In this document: positions 22,116 to 31,631 of the stretch, piece by piece
Numbering within the stretch: the first letter of the stretch is position 1
Layout of the letters: each line of letters starts with the position of its first letter
Origin: DATJPR01 sp035506295
GTDB lineage: Bacteria > Bacteroidota > Ignavibacteria > UBA10030 > UBA6906
Direction: 5' to 3'
NCBI GenBank assembly: GCA_035506295.1
Contig: DATJPR010000085.1
Span: forward strand, 1 to 37,715
Length of the DNA: 37,715 bases
Notes under the pieces: generated by a model
What the model saw: only the letters and a program-made list of their open reading frames with translations
Told to the model about the DNA's origin: nothing
The model's database searches: none
Made by a program: the position numbers and the translations under genes

Positions 22116-23923
22116 TTCGCACGGGATTCCCCACTTCCGACTTTGACCACCATCATCGTGATATCGTCCGACTGCGGCGCGCCTTTTGTGAAGTCCTGGA
22201 TGTCGCGATGGATGGCAGCGATGATTTCCTCCGCGGAATTGTTCACGTGATCGCGGATTACTTTTTCCAACCGCTCTTCCCCAAATTCTTCCGAGAACTT
22301 GTTCATTGCCTCGCTGACGCCGTCGGTAAACAGCACAAGCAGATCACCGCCACGCAGCGGAACGGTCGCCATCTCGTACGGGCGCAGCGTCGGCATGATG
22401 CCGAGAATCATCCCGCCCTTGTCGAGGCGATCGACGCTCCCGTCGGCGTGCAGCAGGTATGGGTAATTGTGACCTGCATTGACATAGGTCAGCTGCGTGG
22501 CCCCTTCGTCGACAAACCCCCAGAAGAACGTCACGAACCTGTTCCCGCCCGTGTTCTGGCAGAGCAGGTCGTTGACCCGGCCGGTCAGTTCTCCCAGCGT
22601 GAGCTCGAGCGGAACAAGGGCGCGGATGGTGGCCTGGAGATTTGCCATCAACAGCGCGGCGGGAGTGCCTTTGCCTGAAACATCGCCGATGGCAATGATG
22701 TGCCGGCCGTTGCTCATCTCGACGACATCGTAATAGTCCCCGCCCACCTGTTTGGAACTGATATTCGTGGCGGCAAGGTCCAGCCGTTCGAGGCGCGGGA
22801 GCACGCTCGGCAGCAGACCCTTTTGTATATCCCGTGCGATCATCAGCTCGTTTTCCATCTTCTGTTTCTCCAGGGCCTCCTGGAAGAGCCGTGCGTTCTC
22901 CAGCGAAATGATCGCAAGATTGGCGAGCGAGGCAAGGTACTCGAGGTCGGCGGCCTTGTATGCTTCCTTATTCAGCTTCTCGCCAAGGAGCAGGACGCCG
23001 CGGGTTTCTCCCTGGAGCTGCATCGGCACGACGATGTTCAGGCCGAGCTCCAGGAGCACGGGGCGCGGGTCCATCGATTGCCGGACGGGAACGTTGGCAA
23101 TCGGGCTGGGATTCTTGACGCCCGAAACAAGCGTGAGGAGTTCTCCCTGCGGGGCGGGACCGTCGGTTTTCGATGCGACGACCCTCATGTCCGCGCCCTC
23201 CCTCAACGCCACGAGGTAGCGGTTCACTCCCACTTGACCGAGGATCGAGAAGACAAAGAGTCGGACCAATTTCTCCGGGTCGAGGAGCGAGCCGAACTCC
23301 TTGCCGAGATCGAACAGGGTGTTAAGTTCCTGGATCTTGCGATCGAGCTTCCGGTTCACCACCTGAAGCGCGTCGATCGTTCTGGCTTTCTCGATCGCGG
23401 TCGCGGAGATATTTGCGAGTGACCGGAGATACGTCTTTTCTTTCGCCTGGAGTGGTCGGCCGGAGAAGCGCTCGCCGAAGCAGAGGGCGCCGATGGGTTT
23501 CTGTGCGATGAGGAGCGGGAGCACAATCTTCACCCCCAGGCTTTCGAGCTCCTCCATCCAGCGCTGCCGTTGTCGCTTGGTCTTCCCAAGAAACGTCAGC
23601 GCGCGCGGCATCCGGGGGATATCGACGCTCTTCCCCTGGAGGGCATTGTCGAACCCCTTGACTTTTTCGATGACAAACGATCTGGGGGAAGCCGGGTCCG
23701 CCTGCAACACCATGCCTTTCGGGGCAAGGAGCTTCCCCATGATGGTCAGGAGGATATGACTGAGGATAAAGTCGGGATCCAGAGAGGAGTTAATGACCGT
23801 ACTGAATTCGAACAGGGCCTGGTGGTCGAAGTGGCTCTCATACGATGCGCCGGGATGTTTCGGCGCGCCGTTGCCAGATCGCATGGTGTTACTGGGGGAG
23901 GTTTTTCGTGAGTCGGACTTCAT
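22112..23923 (-). CDS. GAF-GAF-SpoIIE protein phosphatase (RsbU/RsbP-like)
   Basis: A 603-residue cytoplasmic PP2C-type phosphatase that would remove phosphate from a STAS antagonist. Two GAF-type sensor domains (about 30-180 and 200-350) are joined by helices to a short coiled coil (ALEKQKMENELMIARDIQKG) and the SpoIIE domain (about 375-595). Metal-binding acidic sites are visible in QVGGDYYDV, IGDVSGKGTPAAL, FTDGVSEAM and SDDITMMVV. It is the last gene of the partner-switching module. The ATG at 23923 overlaps the RsbW-like gene by 35 bases; an inner ATG at 23884 would give a 4-base gap. Neither has a clear Shine-Dalgarno sequence. Signal ligand unknown. Confidence 0.93.
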   Translation of the reverse strand: MKSDSRKTSPSNTMRSGNGAPKHPGASYESHFDHQALFEFSTVINSSLDPDFILSHILLTIMGKLLAPKGMVLQADPASPRSFVIEKVKGFDNALQGKSVDIPRMPRALTFLGKTKRQRQRWMEELESLGVKIVLPLLIAQKPIGALCFGERFSGRPLQAKEKTYLRSLANISATAIEKARTIDALQVVNRKLDRKIQELNTLFDLGKEFGSLLDPEKLVRLFVFSILGQVGVNRYLVALREGADMRVVASKTDGPAPQGELLTLVSGVKNPSPIANVPVRQSMDPRPVLLELGLNIVVPMQLQGETRGVLLLGEKLNKEAYKAADLEYLASLANLAIISLENARLFQEALEKQKMENELMIARDIQKGLLPSVLPRLERLDLAATNISSKQVGGDYYDVVEMSNGRHIIAIGDVSGKGTPAALLMANLQATIRALVPLELTLGELTGRVNDLLCQNTGGNRFVTFFWGFVDEGATQLTYVNAGHNYPYLLHADGSVDRLDKGGMILGIMPTLRPYEMATVPLRGGDLLVLFTDGVSEAMNKFSEEFGEERLEKVIRDHVNNSAEEIIAAIHRDIQDFTKGAPQSDDITMMVVKVGSGESRAK

Positions 23924-24338
23924 TCGTCGTGCCCGGAACGATGGAATATTCCACCTTGTCCATCAACGACCGCATCAGATGGACGCCGAGGCCACCGCGC
24001 CGGAAGTGGCTCAGGTATTCCTTCATGTTGGGTGGCTGGAGGCCGGACGGGTCAAACGTACGGCCGTGGTCGCGGATCCGGACGACAAACAAGCGGTCTT
24101 CCGTCGAGACACTGACGGCGATATCCTGGTTGGGGTCGAATTTGTAAGCGTGCTTGATGATGTTCGTACATGCCTCATCCACAGCAAGAGCAATCTTGCC
24201 GACCTCTTCATCCGAAAAGCCCGCGCGCCGGGCCGCGTCCGAAACAAACTCGCGGACAATGCTCAGCCGTTCCGTCCTGCTTTCTATATGAATGGTCTCT
24301 GTCTTCACTCTCGTCGATCCGTGGGACGATGATCTCAT
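23889..24338 (-). CDS. RsbW-like serine kinase / anti-sigma factor (HATPase_c_2)
   Basis: A 149-residue GHKL-fold protein. The N-box is AVDEACTNIIKHAYK, the G1-type box RDHGRTFDP and the lid/G2 stretch RRGGLGVHLMRSLMD; these bind ATP. Members either hold a sigma factor or phosphorylate a STAS antagonist. The antagonist gene overlaps it by four bases (ATGA), and PP2C phosphatases lie on both sides. No sigma factor is encoded in the window, so the target may be a distant sigma factor or another protein. No membrane span. Confidence 0.93.
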   Translation of the reverse strand: MRSSSHGSTRVKTETIHIESRTERLSIVREFVSDAARRAGFSDEEVGKIALAVDEACTNIIKHAYKFDPNQDIAVSVSTEDRLFVVRIRDHGRTFDPSGLQPPNMKEYLSHFRRGGLGVHLMRSLMDKVEYSIVPGTTNEVRLTKNLPQ

Positions 24339-24712
24339 CGTGGCGTAATGGGGGTCGCTTTTCCCTTGTCGAAGAACCGGGTGACGGCCTCGTGTTCTTC
24401 TTTGAAAATCTCGTAGAGCAGCGGGAAACCGAGAAGATCGAACACGTTGTAGACTTTGGGGGACATGTTCGTCAACTTGATGTCACCGTTGTTCTTGCGA
24501 ACCTCCTCGATAAACGCCATGAAGACACCCAGCCCTGCACTACTTATATACGAGAGATCCCGGCAATTGATCACGATATTATACCGGGAAGTGCTGAGAA
24601 GACCCTGAAGGGCTTCCTCCAGTTTTGGTGCCGTGTGCGCATCCAAATAGCCCTTCAGCTCAAGGACATTGATGCTGTCCTGCTGCCTCAGAGCGACCCT
24701 AAAATCACTCAT
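24335..24712 (-). CDS. STAS-domain anti-anti-sigma factor (RsbV/SpoIIAA-like)
   Basis: A 125-residue single STAS domain. The phospho-acceptor loop is LSYISSAGLGVFM, with Ser58 matching the serine phosphorylated in SpoIIAA, so it should cycle between kinase and phosphatases. I chose the ATG at 24712: AGGAG lies 8 bases upstream and the stop of the phosphatase gene overlaps it as ATGA. A longer frame exists but begins in the previous gene. The ATGA overlaps at both ends suggest fixed amounts of phosphatase, antagonist and kinase. Confidence 0.94.
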   Translation of the reverse strand: MSDFRVALRQQDSINVLELKGYLDAHTAPKLEEALQGLLSTSRYNIVINCRDLSYISSAGLGVFMAFIEEVRKNNGDIKLTNMSPKVYNVFDLLGFPLLYEIFKEEHEAVTRFFDKGKATPITPR

Positions 24713-26832
24713 GCTGGACTCCTTTCGCATCCTTTCCATTTGAGGACAACGAGAGTAATATCATCATGATTCATCGTGTTTCGAACAAATCCGTGCAACG
24801 ATGAGAGAACAGCGTTCTTGATCTCGGGAGCTGTGCCGGCGCGCACATCCCGGGCAACGGCGAGAAGACGTTCATAGCCGAATTCTTCGTTCTCATGCAT
24901 GGCTTCCGGCACGCCATCGGTATAGAACACACAGACATCGCCGGGGCGAAGCGCCATCGTGTGTTCCTCAAGCGAATCACTGAAGACCTGCTCCTTGCTC
25001 AGCCCGAGACCCATGCCGCCCGGCCTGATGTATTCGACGGCCTCGTCGGACGCGAACAGGAGCGGACAATGTCCCGCGCGAGCCATCGTCATTTTCCCGG
25101 TCTGGAGCTCCACCACCGCAAACAGGAGGCTGACGAAGGAATGGCGATCCACCGTCCCGGCAAGGATCTCGTTCGCGCGGATCAGCAGGTCGCGCGGCGA
25201 CGCATACAACGAACTCAGCGACTGAAAGATCCCCTTGACCTCAGACATGTAGAATGCCGCGGGTACCCCCTTCCCGGAGACGTCCCCGACGACGATTCCC
25301 AGCCTGTCTTCGCTGAGATGGACAAAGTCGTAGTAGTCCCCCCCGACTTCGAACGCGGGAGTCGAGAGCGCGTCGATTTCAAATGATGGATGCGCGGGCA
25401 CCGTCTGCGGAAGAAGCTTCCGCTGCATCTCCTGCGCGAGCATCATCTCCCGGATCAGACGTTCACGCTCAATGGACTCGTGGATCAAGCGAGAGTTTTC
25501 GAGCGCGATGGCTGCCTGATCGGCGAAGGCGGCAATGACGTCGATGTCGTCCTTCAGGAAACCGTACGCCGTCCCCTTCGTGGCGTACAAGAGACCGATC
25601 AGCCCGCTGTGCGAGATCAACGGCATGACCACGATACTCGCCACCGGACCTTTCACCTTCTTCAGGTGTTGGAACCGCTTGTCCCGCTGAATATCGTCAA
25701 CCACCACCGGTCCGCGCCGCGCCAATACCTCGCGTCGAAGAAAACTGTCCTGTCCCCCGTGAAGCTGCTCGATCTCCTCCATGGAAATGTTCATCCGGGC
25801 AACGGTCTGTATGCCGACTGGCTGGTGGGGATCATGCTCGATCTCGGAACCCGACGTCGCCTCGACCGTCAACAACTCCAGCCAGCAGCTCTTGGCCTCA
25901 CACACTTGCTGCGTCATCGACGTCACGGTTTCCGTGAGCTCCTTGAAATCGAGCACCCGGGTGATGAGCCGGCTCAGGTTATGGAGCGACGTGACTTCCG
26001 ATCGTTTGCGCTCGAACGCCTCCGCCGTCGGCAAATGGAACAGCGTCGAGATGAATGCCATCCCGAAGTAGATATTGCCCGAAAGGACGGAAAGCTGCAC
26101 CCACTCGCGGAGCGGATACGAATAGTACAGGAGAGAGTGCCGGAGATTGGAATCCATCGCCAGCGCAACATCCATCCCTGTAAATGCACAAAAGAGCAGG
26201 AAACCGTAGACGAGCGCGATCAGCTTCTCCCGCTTGGAAAGATAGACGATCCACGGGAGCCGGAACGAGTTCATGATGGCAAAGACGACCGTGAGCGCAA
26301 GAATGATCGTCGTCACCACACTGCTGTCAAGCGGCCGGAGCATCACGACGGAACCGCCGGCACAGATCATTGCGCCCAACAGGAGGACGAAATTCCGCTG
26401 GGTCCCCCGGCGCCGCTGATAGAAAATAAGGTCCTTGAGAAACTTCAGCGTGAGCAGCGAATAGATGCCGAACAGCACGGAAACGATCGATCCGAGGAAC
26501 AATGTGGGGTAGTCGAGCGGCAGCAGCGACAGGTTTTTGCGGTCGAACCCCTGGATCGCGATGGCATTGAACGCGATGCCGATGAACAACATGCCATAGG
26601 ACGCCACCAGAAGAACGCCGAGCCGGCGCATCGGCGTTTGTTCCCGGCTCTTGGTCGATCCGAACATCGTCAGAGCGACCAGGAGAAACGCGCCCGCCAC
26701 CGTGGCTTCCCGGATGAGGGTCAGACCGCCCACTTCCAGCTCGACATTCTTGCTGATCACGTCGATCGTAAACTTGACGAGAAGGAGCAAGAAAGCGCCG
26801 CCGATAAATAGGAATCGTCGGAGCTTGATCAC
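24709..26832 (-). CDS. Membrane-anchored GAF-SpoIIE protein phosphatase
   Basis: 707 residues. The first 270 or so hold about eight membrane spans resembling a 7TM-type sensor region (for example FIGGAFLLLLVKFTIDVI and TTIILALTVVFAIM). A GAF domain follows (about 290-450), then a short coiled coil and the SpoIIE PP2C domain (about 490-705) with FEVGGDYYDF, VGDVSGKGVPAAF, FYTDGVPEAM and HDDITLVVLKW. It would sense a membrane or extracellular cue and dephosphorylate the STAS protein encoded next. The start is GTG without an obvious Shine-Dalgarno sequence, so the N-terminus is less certain. It lies 47 bases after the TPR gene. Confidence 0.92.
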   Translation of the reverse strand: MIKLRRFLFIGGAFLLLLVKFTIDVISKNVELEVGGLTLIREATVAGAFLLVALTMFGSTKSREQTPMRRLGVLLVASYGMLFIGIAFNAIAIQGFDRKNLSLLPLDYPTLFLGSIVSVLFGIYSLLTLKFLKDLIFYQRRRGTQRNFVLLLGAMICAGGSVVMLRPLDSSVVTTIILALTVVFAIMNSFRLPWIVYLSKREKLIALVYGFLLFCAFTGMDVALAMDSNLRHSLLYYSYPLREWVQLSVLSGNIYFGMAFISTLFHLPTAEAFERKRSEVTSLHNLSRLITRVLDFKELTETVTSMTQQVCEAKSCWLELLTVEATSGSEIEHDPHQPVGIQTVARMNISMEEIEQLHGGQDSFLRREVLARRGPVVVDDIQRDKRFQHLKKVKGPVASIVVMPLISHSGLIGLLYATKGTAYGFLKDDIDVIAAFADQAAIALENSRLIHESIERERLIREMMLAQEMQRKLLPQTVPAHPSFEIDALSTPAFEVGGDYYDFVHLSEDRLGIVVGDVSGKGVPAAFYMSEVKGIFQSLSSLYASPRDLLIRANEILAGTVDRHSFVSLLFAVVELQTGKMTMARAGHCPLLFASDEAVEYIRPGGMGLGLSKEQVFSDSLEEHTMALRPGDVCVFYTDGVPEAMHENEEFGYERLLAVARDVRAGTAPEIKNAVLSSLHGFVRNTMNHDDITLVVLKWKGCERSPA

Positions 26833-26879
26833 GGCTTTTGCGTCTGGAAAGAAAGTTGTGGTTACGCCTGCAATCCCGA

Positions 26880-27569
26880 CTACAGCGATAGAGCGGCGAT
26901 TTCCCGGTCGGCGTCCCTGCCGTAGCTGGTGGCCGGGAACTCTTTCTTCAGTTTCTTCAGGAGGACGAGCGCCTCATCCTTCTGCCCTGCCGCCGCATAG
27001 TTCCTCGCTGCATTGCTGATATTCTCCGCGCATCCGGGAGACTTCGGGTCTTTGTCGGCTGCCTTTTCAAAGGACACCGCAGCGTCCTTGCGCATGCCGA
27101 GCGCCTCGTAGCAGCACCCGATGCCTGAGAGACGGGAAATCTCAAGCGTCTCATCAGAAGGGCTGAACTTCTTGAACTGGTCCAGGGCGTCCTGATATTT
27201 CCCAAGATTGTAGTAGGCGTTGGCGAGATAGAAGCGGGCGATTTCGCCGGCATTCGAATTGCCGTAATCGTCGACGATGGATCGGAGGCCCTTGACGTTC
27301 CGTTCAGGAATGCCGTCGATTGCCAGCTGGTACTGCCCGTTGTCGAAGAGCTGGTACACGCTTCCGAGCGCCGTCGACGCGCCGACGTTGCTCGCCGCCC
27401 TGTTCCGTCCATAAACGACCAGGGCAATGACCAGGATGATCACTGCACCCGTCACATAGCTGATCAGTCGCCGGTTCTCGTTGTACAACTGCGTGACCTT
27501 GACGTACGATTTGACCAGCGCATCTTCCTTCAGCTCTCTCTTCGATATTTTCTTTTTTGGAGTTAGCAT
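26880..27569 (-). CDS. Membrane-anchored TPR protein (YfgM/TPR_21-like)
   Basis: 229 residues. A charged cytoplasmic N-terminus (LTPKKKISKRELKEDALVK) precedes one membrane span at about 36-54, followed by a periplasmic domain of helical TPR repeats (GEIARFYLANAYYNLGKYQD, RLSGIGCCYEALGMRKDA, AENISNAARNYAAAGQKDEA). The topology matches YfgM, which in other bacteria works with periplasmic chaperones at the Sec translocon. Function here is inferred from architecture only. The gene lies between tRNA-Arg and the partner-switching module on the same strand and could be co-transcribed with either. Confidence 0.85.
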   Translation of the reverse strand: MLTPKKKISKRELKEDALVKSYVKVTQLYNENRRLISYVTGAVIILVIALVVYGRNRAASNVGASTALGSVYQLFDNGQYQLAIDGIPERNVKGLRSIVDDYGNSNAGEIARFYLANAYYNLGKYQDALDQFKKFSPSDETLEISRLSGIGCCYEALGMRKDAAVSFEKAADKDPKSPGCAENISNAARNYAAAGQKDEALVLLKKLKKEFPATSYGRDADREIAALSL

Positions 27570-27619
27570 GGACTCAAAGGACCCCAGATGGATGAAAGGA
27601 ACAGGTGAATGGCGTTCTG

Positions 27620-27693
<74 letters not shown>

Positions 27694-27870
27694 AGACCGT
27701 CTCTGTTGCGCCGTTTGCCGCTGTTAGGCCGCGGAAGGCCCACGAAGTTCGGCTGGAGGAAACGGAAGGAATTTCAACGTCTGCCGTTCGTTTCCGGCGA
27801 AATTCTAGCATGGTAAGATACGAAACTATGCAAAAGAACACAAGAAAAGCGCCGAAAAATCGGGGAAAGG

Positions 27871-29529
27871 TCAATTTCTGCGCCGCAACAAATCCGCCAC
27901 CCCCACGACGCCGAGGATGACCAGGAGAACCACAATGCAATACGCCGACGCCTGACCGAAACTGTACGACCTGATCTGGGCAAGAATCTCCACGGCAATC
28001 GGACGGTTTGCATACGTGTAAAGCAATATGGAAGCGACAAACTCGCCGATCAGGGTGATCAAGGTCAGCATCGATCCGGCGATGAGACCGGGAAGCGCAA
28101 GCGGGAAGATGATCGTTGCGAAGCGGCGGGATGATGAGGCGCCGAGAGAGGAGGCTGCCTCGAGAATTCCGTCGTCAATTTGATCGAGCGACGATGAAAC
28201 GGAACGCATCATCAAGGGATAGGTGCGAAGAATGTATGCGAGGGGCAGAATCCAGAAGGTCCCAACGAGGACCGCCATCCCGCTGAACGGTGTCGGTCGG
28301 TTGAATGCGAGGATCAAGCCGATCGCCAGGACTGTTCCGGGAATCGCATAGGGAATGCTCAGGATAACATCAACACCTCGTCGGATTCTCCTCAAAATAC
28401 CTTTCGCCATCAGATAGGCCGCGCTTCCTCCGACAAGCATCGCCCCTGCGAGTCCAAGGAGACTCATCGACACGCTGTTAACGATCGGCTGGAATACCGA
28501 AGCGTCGGACAAGAGACGGGTGTAGTTCCCCATCGAGTACTCGGGGGGAACCAGTTGCGTGGTCCACGATCCCTCCCTGGCGAAAGATGCCAGCAGGATG
28601 ATGGCCAGGGGGAGCAACTCGATCCCCACGACAGCGATGGTGAATCCGATCAACGCCCCCCTGCCGAACCTCCCGGCGCTCCAGCGAACCACGCGCGACG
28701 CCCCTTTCGATCGTCGCAGCGTGATTGCCGAACCCGCAACCGCGTTCAACACGACAAAGCAGCAAAGCGAAACGGCAAGCAGGAGTATCGCCTGGCGCGA
28801 TGCAAGGGCGATATCGCCGTTCGTTTTCGTCAGGAAGATCTCAAGCGTAAGGTACCTATGCGAGCCCGCAAACAAGAGCGGCGCGGAAAAAGATGCCATG
28901 CTCGAGAGAAACGTGAGAATGCCGGCGCCCAGGAGGGCCGGACGAAGCTGGGGGAGCAAAACCGTCCGGAACACCCGGGCAGGACCCGCTCCCAGATTCG
29001 CAGCGGCCTCAACGAGGGATCCGTCCATCTGCTCAAAGGCTGCACTCGCGAAAAGGTAGAAGAATGCATTGAAGGAATAGACGTGAACCGCAACAATGGC
29101 CGGCAGGCCGTCGATGCTGAAGGCAGAGGCCGGAGCCCCGGTCATTGCGGAAAGCAACCGCGGCACAAAACCTGTTTCCCCGAAGACGAACATGAACGCT
29201 ACAACGCCCACGAGAGGCGGAAGTGCCACAGGGACAACGGCGAAAAGCGCCACGAATTTCCGGAAGGGAAAGGAGAATTGCGTGAGTGTTGCGGAGAGCG
29301 CGACACCAACCACGCCGGAGAAGAGCACCGACAAGATGGAGACCAGCAGTGAATTGAGCACAGCCTCCACAGTGCTCCTGTCGAAGAACCCCCCACTCTT
29401 TGCCGCGAAAAATGAGCCGCCGGGAAAAAACGCCTGATCGACGAGGGAGAGAACCGGGTACACGACGTACCCTGCAAAAAAGAGGATCAGCAGTGCAGGG
29501 AGTAGCCAATTCCGTGAGCGGGTCACCAT
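27871..29529 (-). CDS. ABC importer permease, two-domain FbpB type
   Basis: A 552-residue inner-membrane protein with about twelve spans in two BPD_transp_1 halves, as in FbpB/ThiP, where one chain replaces two permeases. Each half has the EAA loop that docks the ATPase: LVEAAANLGAGPARVFRTVL (about 182-201) and ILEAASSLGASSSRRFATII near the end. I chose the ATG at 29529, two bases after the ATPase stop, because GGAG lies 5 bases upstream; a GTG two codons earlier is the alternative. Works with the ATPase and lipoprotein upstream. Substrate is probably iron(III) or a small anion or organic compound, not proven. Confidence 0.9.
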   Translation of the reverse strand: MVTRSRNWLLPALLILFFAGYVVYPVLSLVDQAFFPGGSFFAAKSGGFFDRSTVEAVLNSLLVSILSVLFSGVVGVALSATLTQFSFPFRKFVALFAVVPVALPPLVGVVAFMFVFGETGFVPRLLSAMTGAPASAFSIDGLPAIVAVHVYSFNAFFYLFASAAFEQMDGSLVEAAANLGAGPARVFRTVLLPQLRPALLGAGILTFLSSMASFSAPLLFAGSHRYLTLEIFLTKTNGDIALASRQAILLLAVSLCCFVVLNAVAGSAITLRRSKGASRVVRWSAGRFGRGALIGFTIAVVGIELLPLAIILLASFAREGSWTTQLVPPEYSMGNYTRLLSDASVFQPIVNSVSMSLLGLAGAMLVGGSAAYLMAKGILRRIRRGVDVILSIPYAIPGTVLAIGLILAFNRPTPFSGMAVLVGTFWILPLAYILRTYPLMMRSVSSSLDQIDDGILEAASSLGASSSRRFATIIFPLALPGLIAGSMLTLITLIGEFVASILLYTYANRPIAVEILAQIRSYSFGQASAYCIVVLLVILGVVGVADLLRRRN

Positions 29530-29531
29530 GA

Positions 29532-30587
29532 TCACTCCGCAGGAAATTCGCGACAGCCATCCCAGTCGACGTCAACCCCGACGATATCACCCGGCTTCCA
29601 ACCGCGTGTCCATTCGCTGCTGAGCGATGTGACATGAAGCCGCAACTCCCCTATCCGGACAATTGCCGTCGTGACGAATCCCAGGTATTCGCGATCTTCG
29701 AGGATTCCGGCATTCACCCCTTCCTTCAGGGCGGGAGTGAGATGGATCGCTTCGGGTTTTATGGCCAGCGAGGATCTCTTCCCTTTCGCTCCCGATTTCC
29801 CGTCAGGAAGCGTGACGCTGAGAGCCCCGCTCCTGAAAATTCGTGCGTCATCGTCCCAACGTCCTTCGATGATGTTTGCCGAACCGAGAAACTCCGCGAC
29901 GAACAATGAAACCGGATTCCGGTACACTTCCTCGGGAGTCCCCATCTGTTCCAGACGACCTTCCTGAAGCACGGCGATGTGGTCCGAGAGGCTCATCGCC
30001 TCCGTCTGATCATGGGTGACATAAATCGTCGTGATCCCCGTCCTTCGCTGCAGCGAGCGGATCTCTTCCCGCATCTGCATGCGGAGGGCAAGGTCAAGAT
30101 TGCTGAGCGGCTCGTCACAAAGGAGGACTTGCGGTTCCAACACCAATGCCCGGGCCAGGGCAACGCGCTGTTGCTCGCCCCCGCTGAGATAAGGCACCGG
30201 GACTGATGCGCGAGACTCGAGCCCGACGGAGGCAACTGCGCGTTCGACCCGCTGTTGAATCTCTCTCTTGACGGTTCCCTGAGCGCGAAGACCGTACGCG
30301 ACGTTCTCCGCCACCGTCATGTGGGGAAACAGCGCATAGTTCTGGAACACCATGCCGATCTTTCGATCCTGCGGGGGAAGGCCCGTGATGTCTCGGCCGT
30401 CAAGGAGAATAGCGCCGCCGGACGGTTGCTCAAACCCTGCGATCAGGCGGAGAAGCGTGGTTTTGCCGCAGCCGGAGGGACCGAGGACCGAAAAGAACTC
30501 CGAGGATTCGATGGTCAGGCTGAAGCCGCGGAGGGCCTGGAGGGAACCGAAGTCTTTCCGAATGTTCTGAAGTGTGAGCCCGGCCAT
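29532..30587 (-). CDS. ABC importer ATPase, FbpC/PotA type with TOBE domain
   Basis: 351 residues. The ATPase domain has Walker A LGPSGCGKTTLLRL (about 35-48), Q-loop MVFQNYALFPHM, signature YLSGGEQQRVALARAL, Walker B VLLCDEPLSNLD and H-loop YVTHDQTEA. A C-terminal TOBE-type domain (about 245-350, LAIKPEAIHL) is typical of importers of iron, spermidine or sulfate. It starts 3 bases after the solute-binding gene and leads into the permease, forming a complete importer. Confidence 0.94.
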   Translation of the reverse strand: MAGLTLQNIRKDFGSLQALRGFSLTIESSEFFSVLGPSGCGKTTLLRLIAGFEQPSGGAILLDGRDITGLPPQDRKIGMVFQNYALFPHMTVAENVAYGLRAQGTVKREIQQRVERAVASVGLESRASVPVPYLSGGEQQRVALARALVLEPQVLLCDEPLSNLDLALRMQMREEIRSLQRRTGITTIYVTHDQTEAMSLSDHIAVLQEGRLEQMGTPEEVYRNPVSLFVAEFLGSANIIEGRWDDDARIFRSGALSVTLPDGKSGAKGKRSSLAIKPEAIHLTPALKEGVNAGILEDREYLGFVTTAIVRIGELRLHVTSLSSEWTRGWKPGDIVGVDVDWDGCREFPAE

Positions 30588-30590
30588 AGG

Positions 30591-31631
30591 TTAGGAATCC
30601 GGCGGCAAGGATGTGCCCGTTCCCTTCACATGTTCGTCCCAATATTGCATCCACGATTGTTCATGCTGGGAGAGCTCCCGCCAATCTACCGGCATGCGTT
30701 TCCAGGGATGCGCTGTGATCCACGAGGGAAGACTGTCGGACGGTATATCCATACGAACGGGGACGCGATAGAAGTTTCGCGCCTGTTCGAGGATGCTCGA
30801 TTTCGACGTCACAAATTCGTAGAACGCGCGCGCGGCTTCGGGGTGCGGAGACCCGCGTACGATCGCGATGCCTTCCACGAGAACCGGAGTTCCGCTCGCC
30901 GGCATGTGATAGGCGAACGGATCATGGTTGCGGTGGATTTGGAACTCCACATCGGGCATGTCCCACACCGAGATCGGCGCCTCCTGGCGGGCGATCCGAA
31001 GGTAGAGCTGAGTCGGGTCCGCGACGTACGTCTTCGTGTTCCTGTCGAGCTTCCTGAGCCAGAGGAAACCCGCGGTGCTGTCGCCCGTCCTCGTGATCTC
31101 TCGCTGAACGAGCGCGCAGAATATCACGCGCATGGTCCCGGATGCTGGTGGAGAACGAAGGATGATTTTCCCCTTCCATCGGCGATCGAGAAGCTCATTC
31201 CAATCGGAGGGGGCTGCGCTGTCTGCCACCATGTCCTTGTTGAACATGATGACTTCAGGCGTGTAGAATGTGCCGTACCAGGAATCTCCCGTGCCCTTGG
31301 CCTCCGGCGGGATCTTGTCCGCCCACGTCGGACGATACGCCTCGAGCAGGCTTTCCTGCGCGGCTCGTTCGAACGTTGTCATCGGGCCACCCCACCAGAC
31401 ATCGGCCTGGGGATTGTTCCGTTCGGTCCTGATCCGTTCATAAACGTCCTGGGCGCCCATGTCGAGCCACTGGACGTCGATGGTCGGATGCTCGTGTTCG
31501 AACTCCGTTTCAAACGCCGACAGAAGGTCCTTCCCATGGGGGGAGTAAATGAGGAGCGGCGTCTTCTGTGGGCCATGAGAACACGCTGAAGCAACGAGGC
31601 ACAGAGCAACGGTCATCCACCCTGCCTTCAC
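30591..31631 (-). CDS. Extracellular solute-binding lipoprotein of an ABC importer
   Basis: About 346 residues from a GTG at 31631 that overlaps the PIG-L stop (GTGA), with AGGA about 10 bases upstream. A frame open for 83 more codons upstream overlaps the PIG-L gene and is not credible. The N-terminus VKAGWMTVALCLVASAC is a lipoprotein signal (lipobox VASAC). The mature protein has the family 1 binding fold: LLIYSPHGKDLLSAFETEFE, QADVWWGGPMTTFERAAQE and SDWNELLDRRWKGKIILRSP. It resembles iron(III)- and 2-aminoethylphosphonate-type binding proteins; the iron-binding tyrosines cannot be confirmed by eye. Substrate left open. Confidence 0.87.
   Translation of the reverse strand: MKAGWMTVALCLVASACSHGPQKTPLLIYSPHGKDLLSAFETEFEHEHPTIDVQWLDMGAQDVYERIRTERNNPQADVWWGGPMTTFERAAQESLLEAYRPTWADKIPPEAKGTGDSWYGTFYTPEVIMFNKDMVADSAAPSDWNELLDRRWKGKIILRSPPASGTMRVIFCALVQREITRTGDSTAGFLWLRKLDRNTKTYVADPTQLYLRIARQEAPISVWDMPDVEFQIHRNHDPFAYHMPASGTPVLVEGIAIVRGSPHPEAARAFYEFVTSKSSILEQARNFYRVPVRMDIPSDSLPSWITAHPWKRMPVDWRELSQHEQSWMQYWDEHVKGTGTSLPPDS

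Noticed and set aside
27836..27870. Terminator after the permease gene
   Set aside because: Only a 4-bp CCGA/TCGG stem with a T-rich loop; too weak to call.
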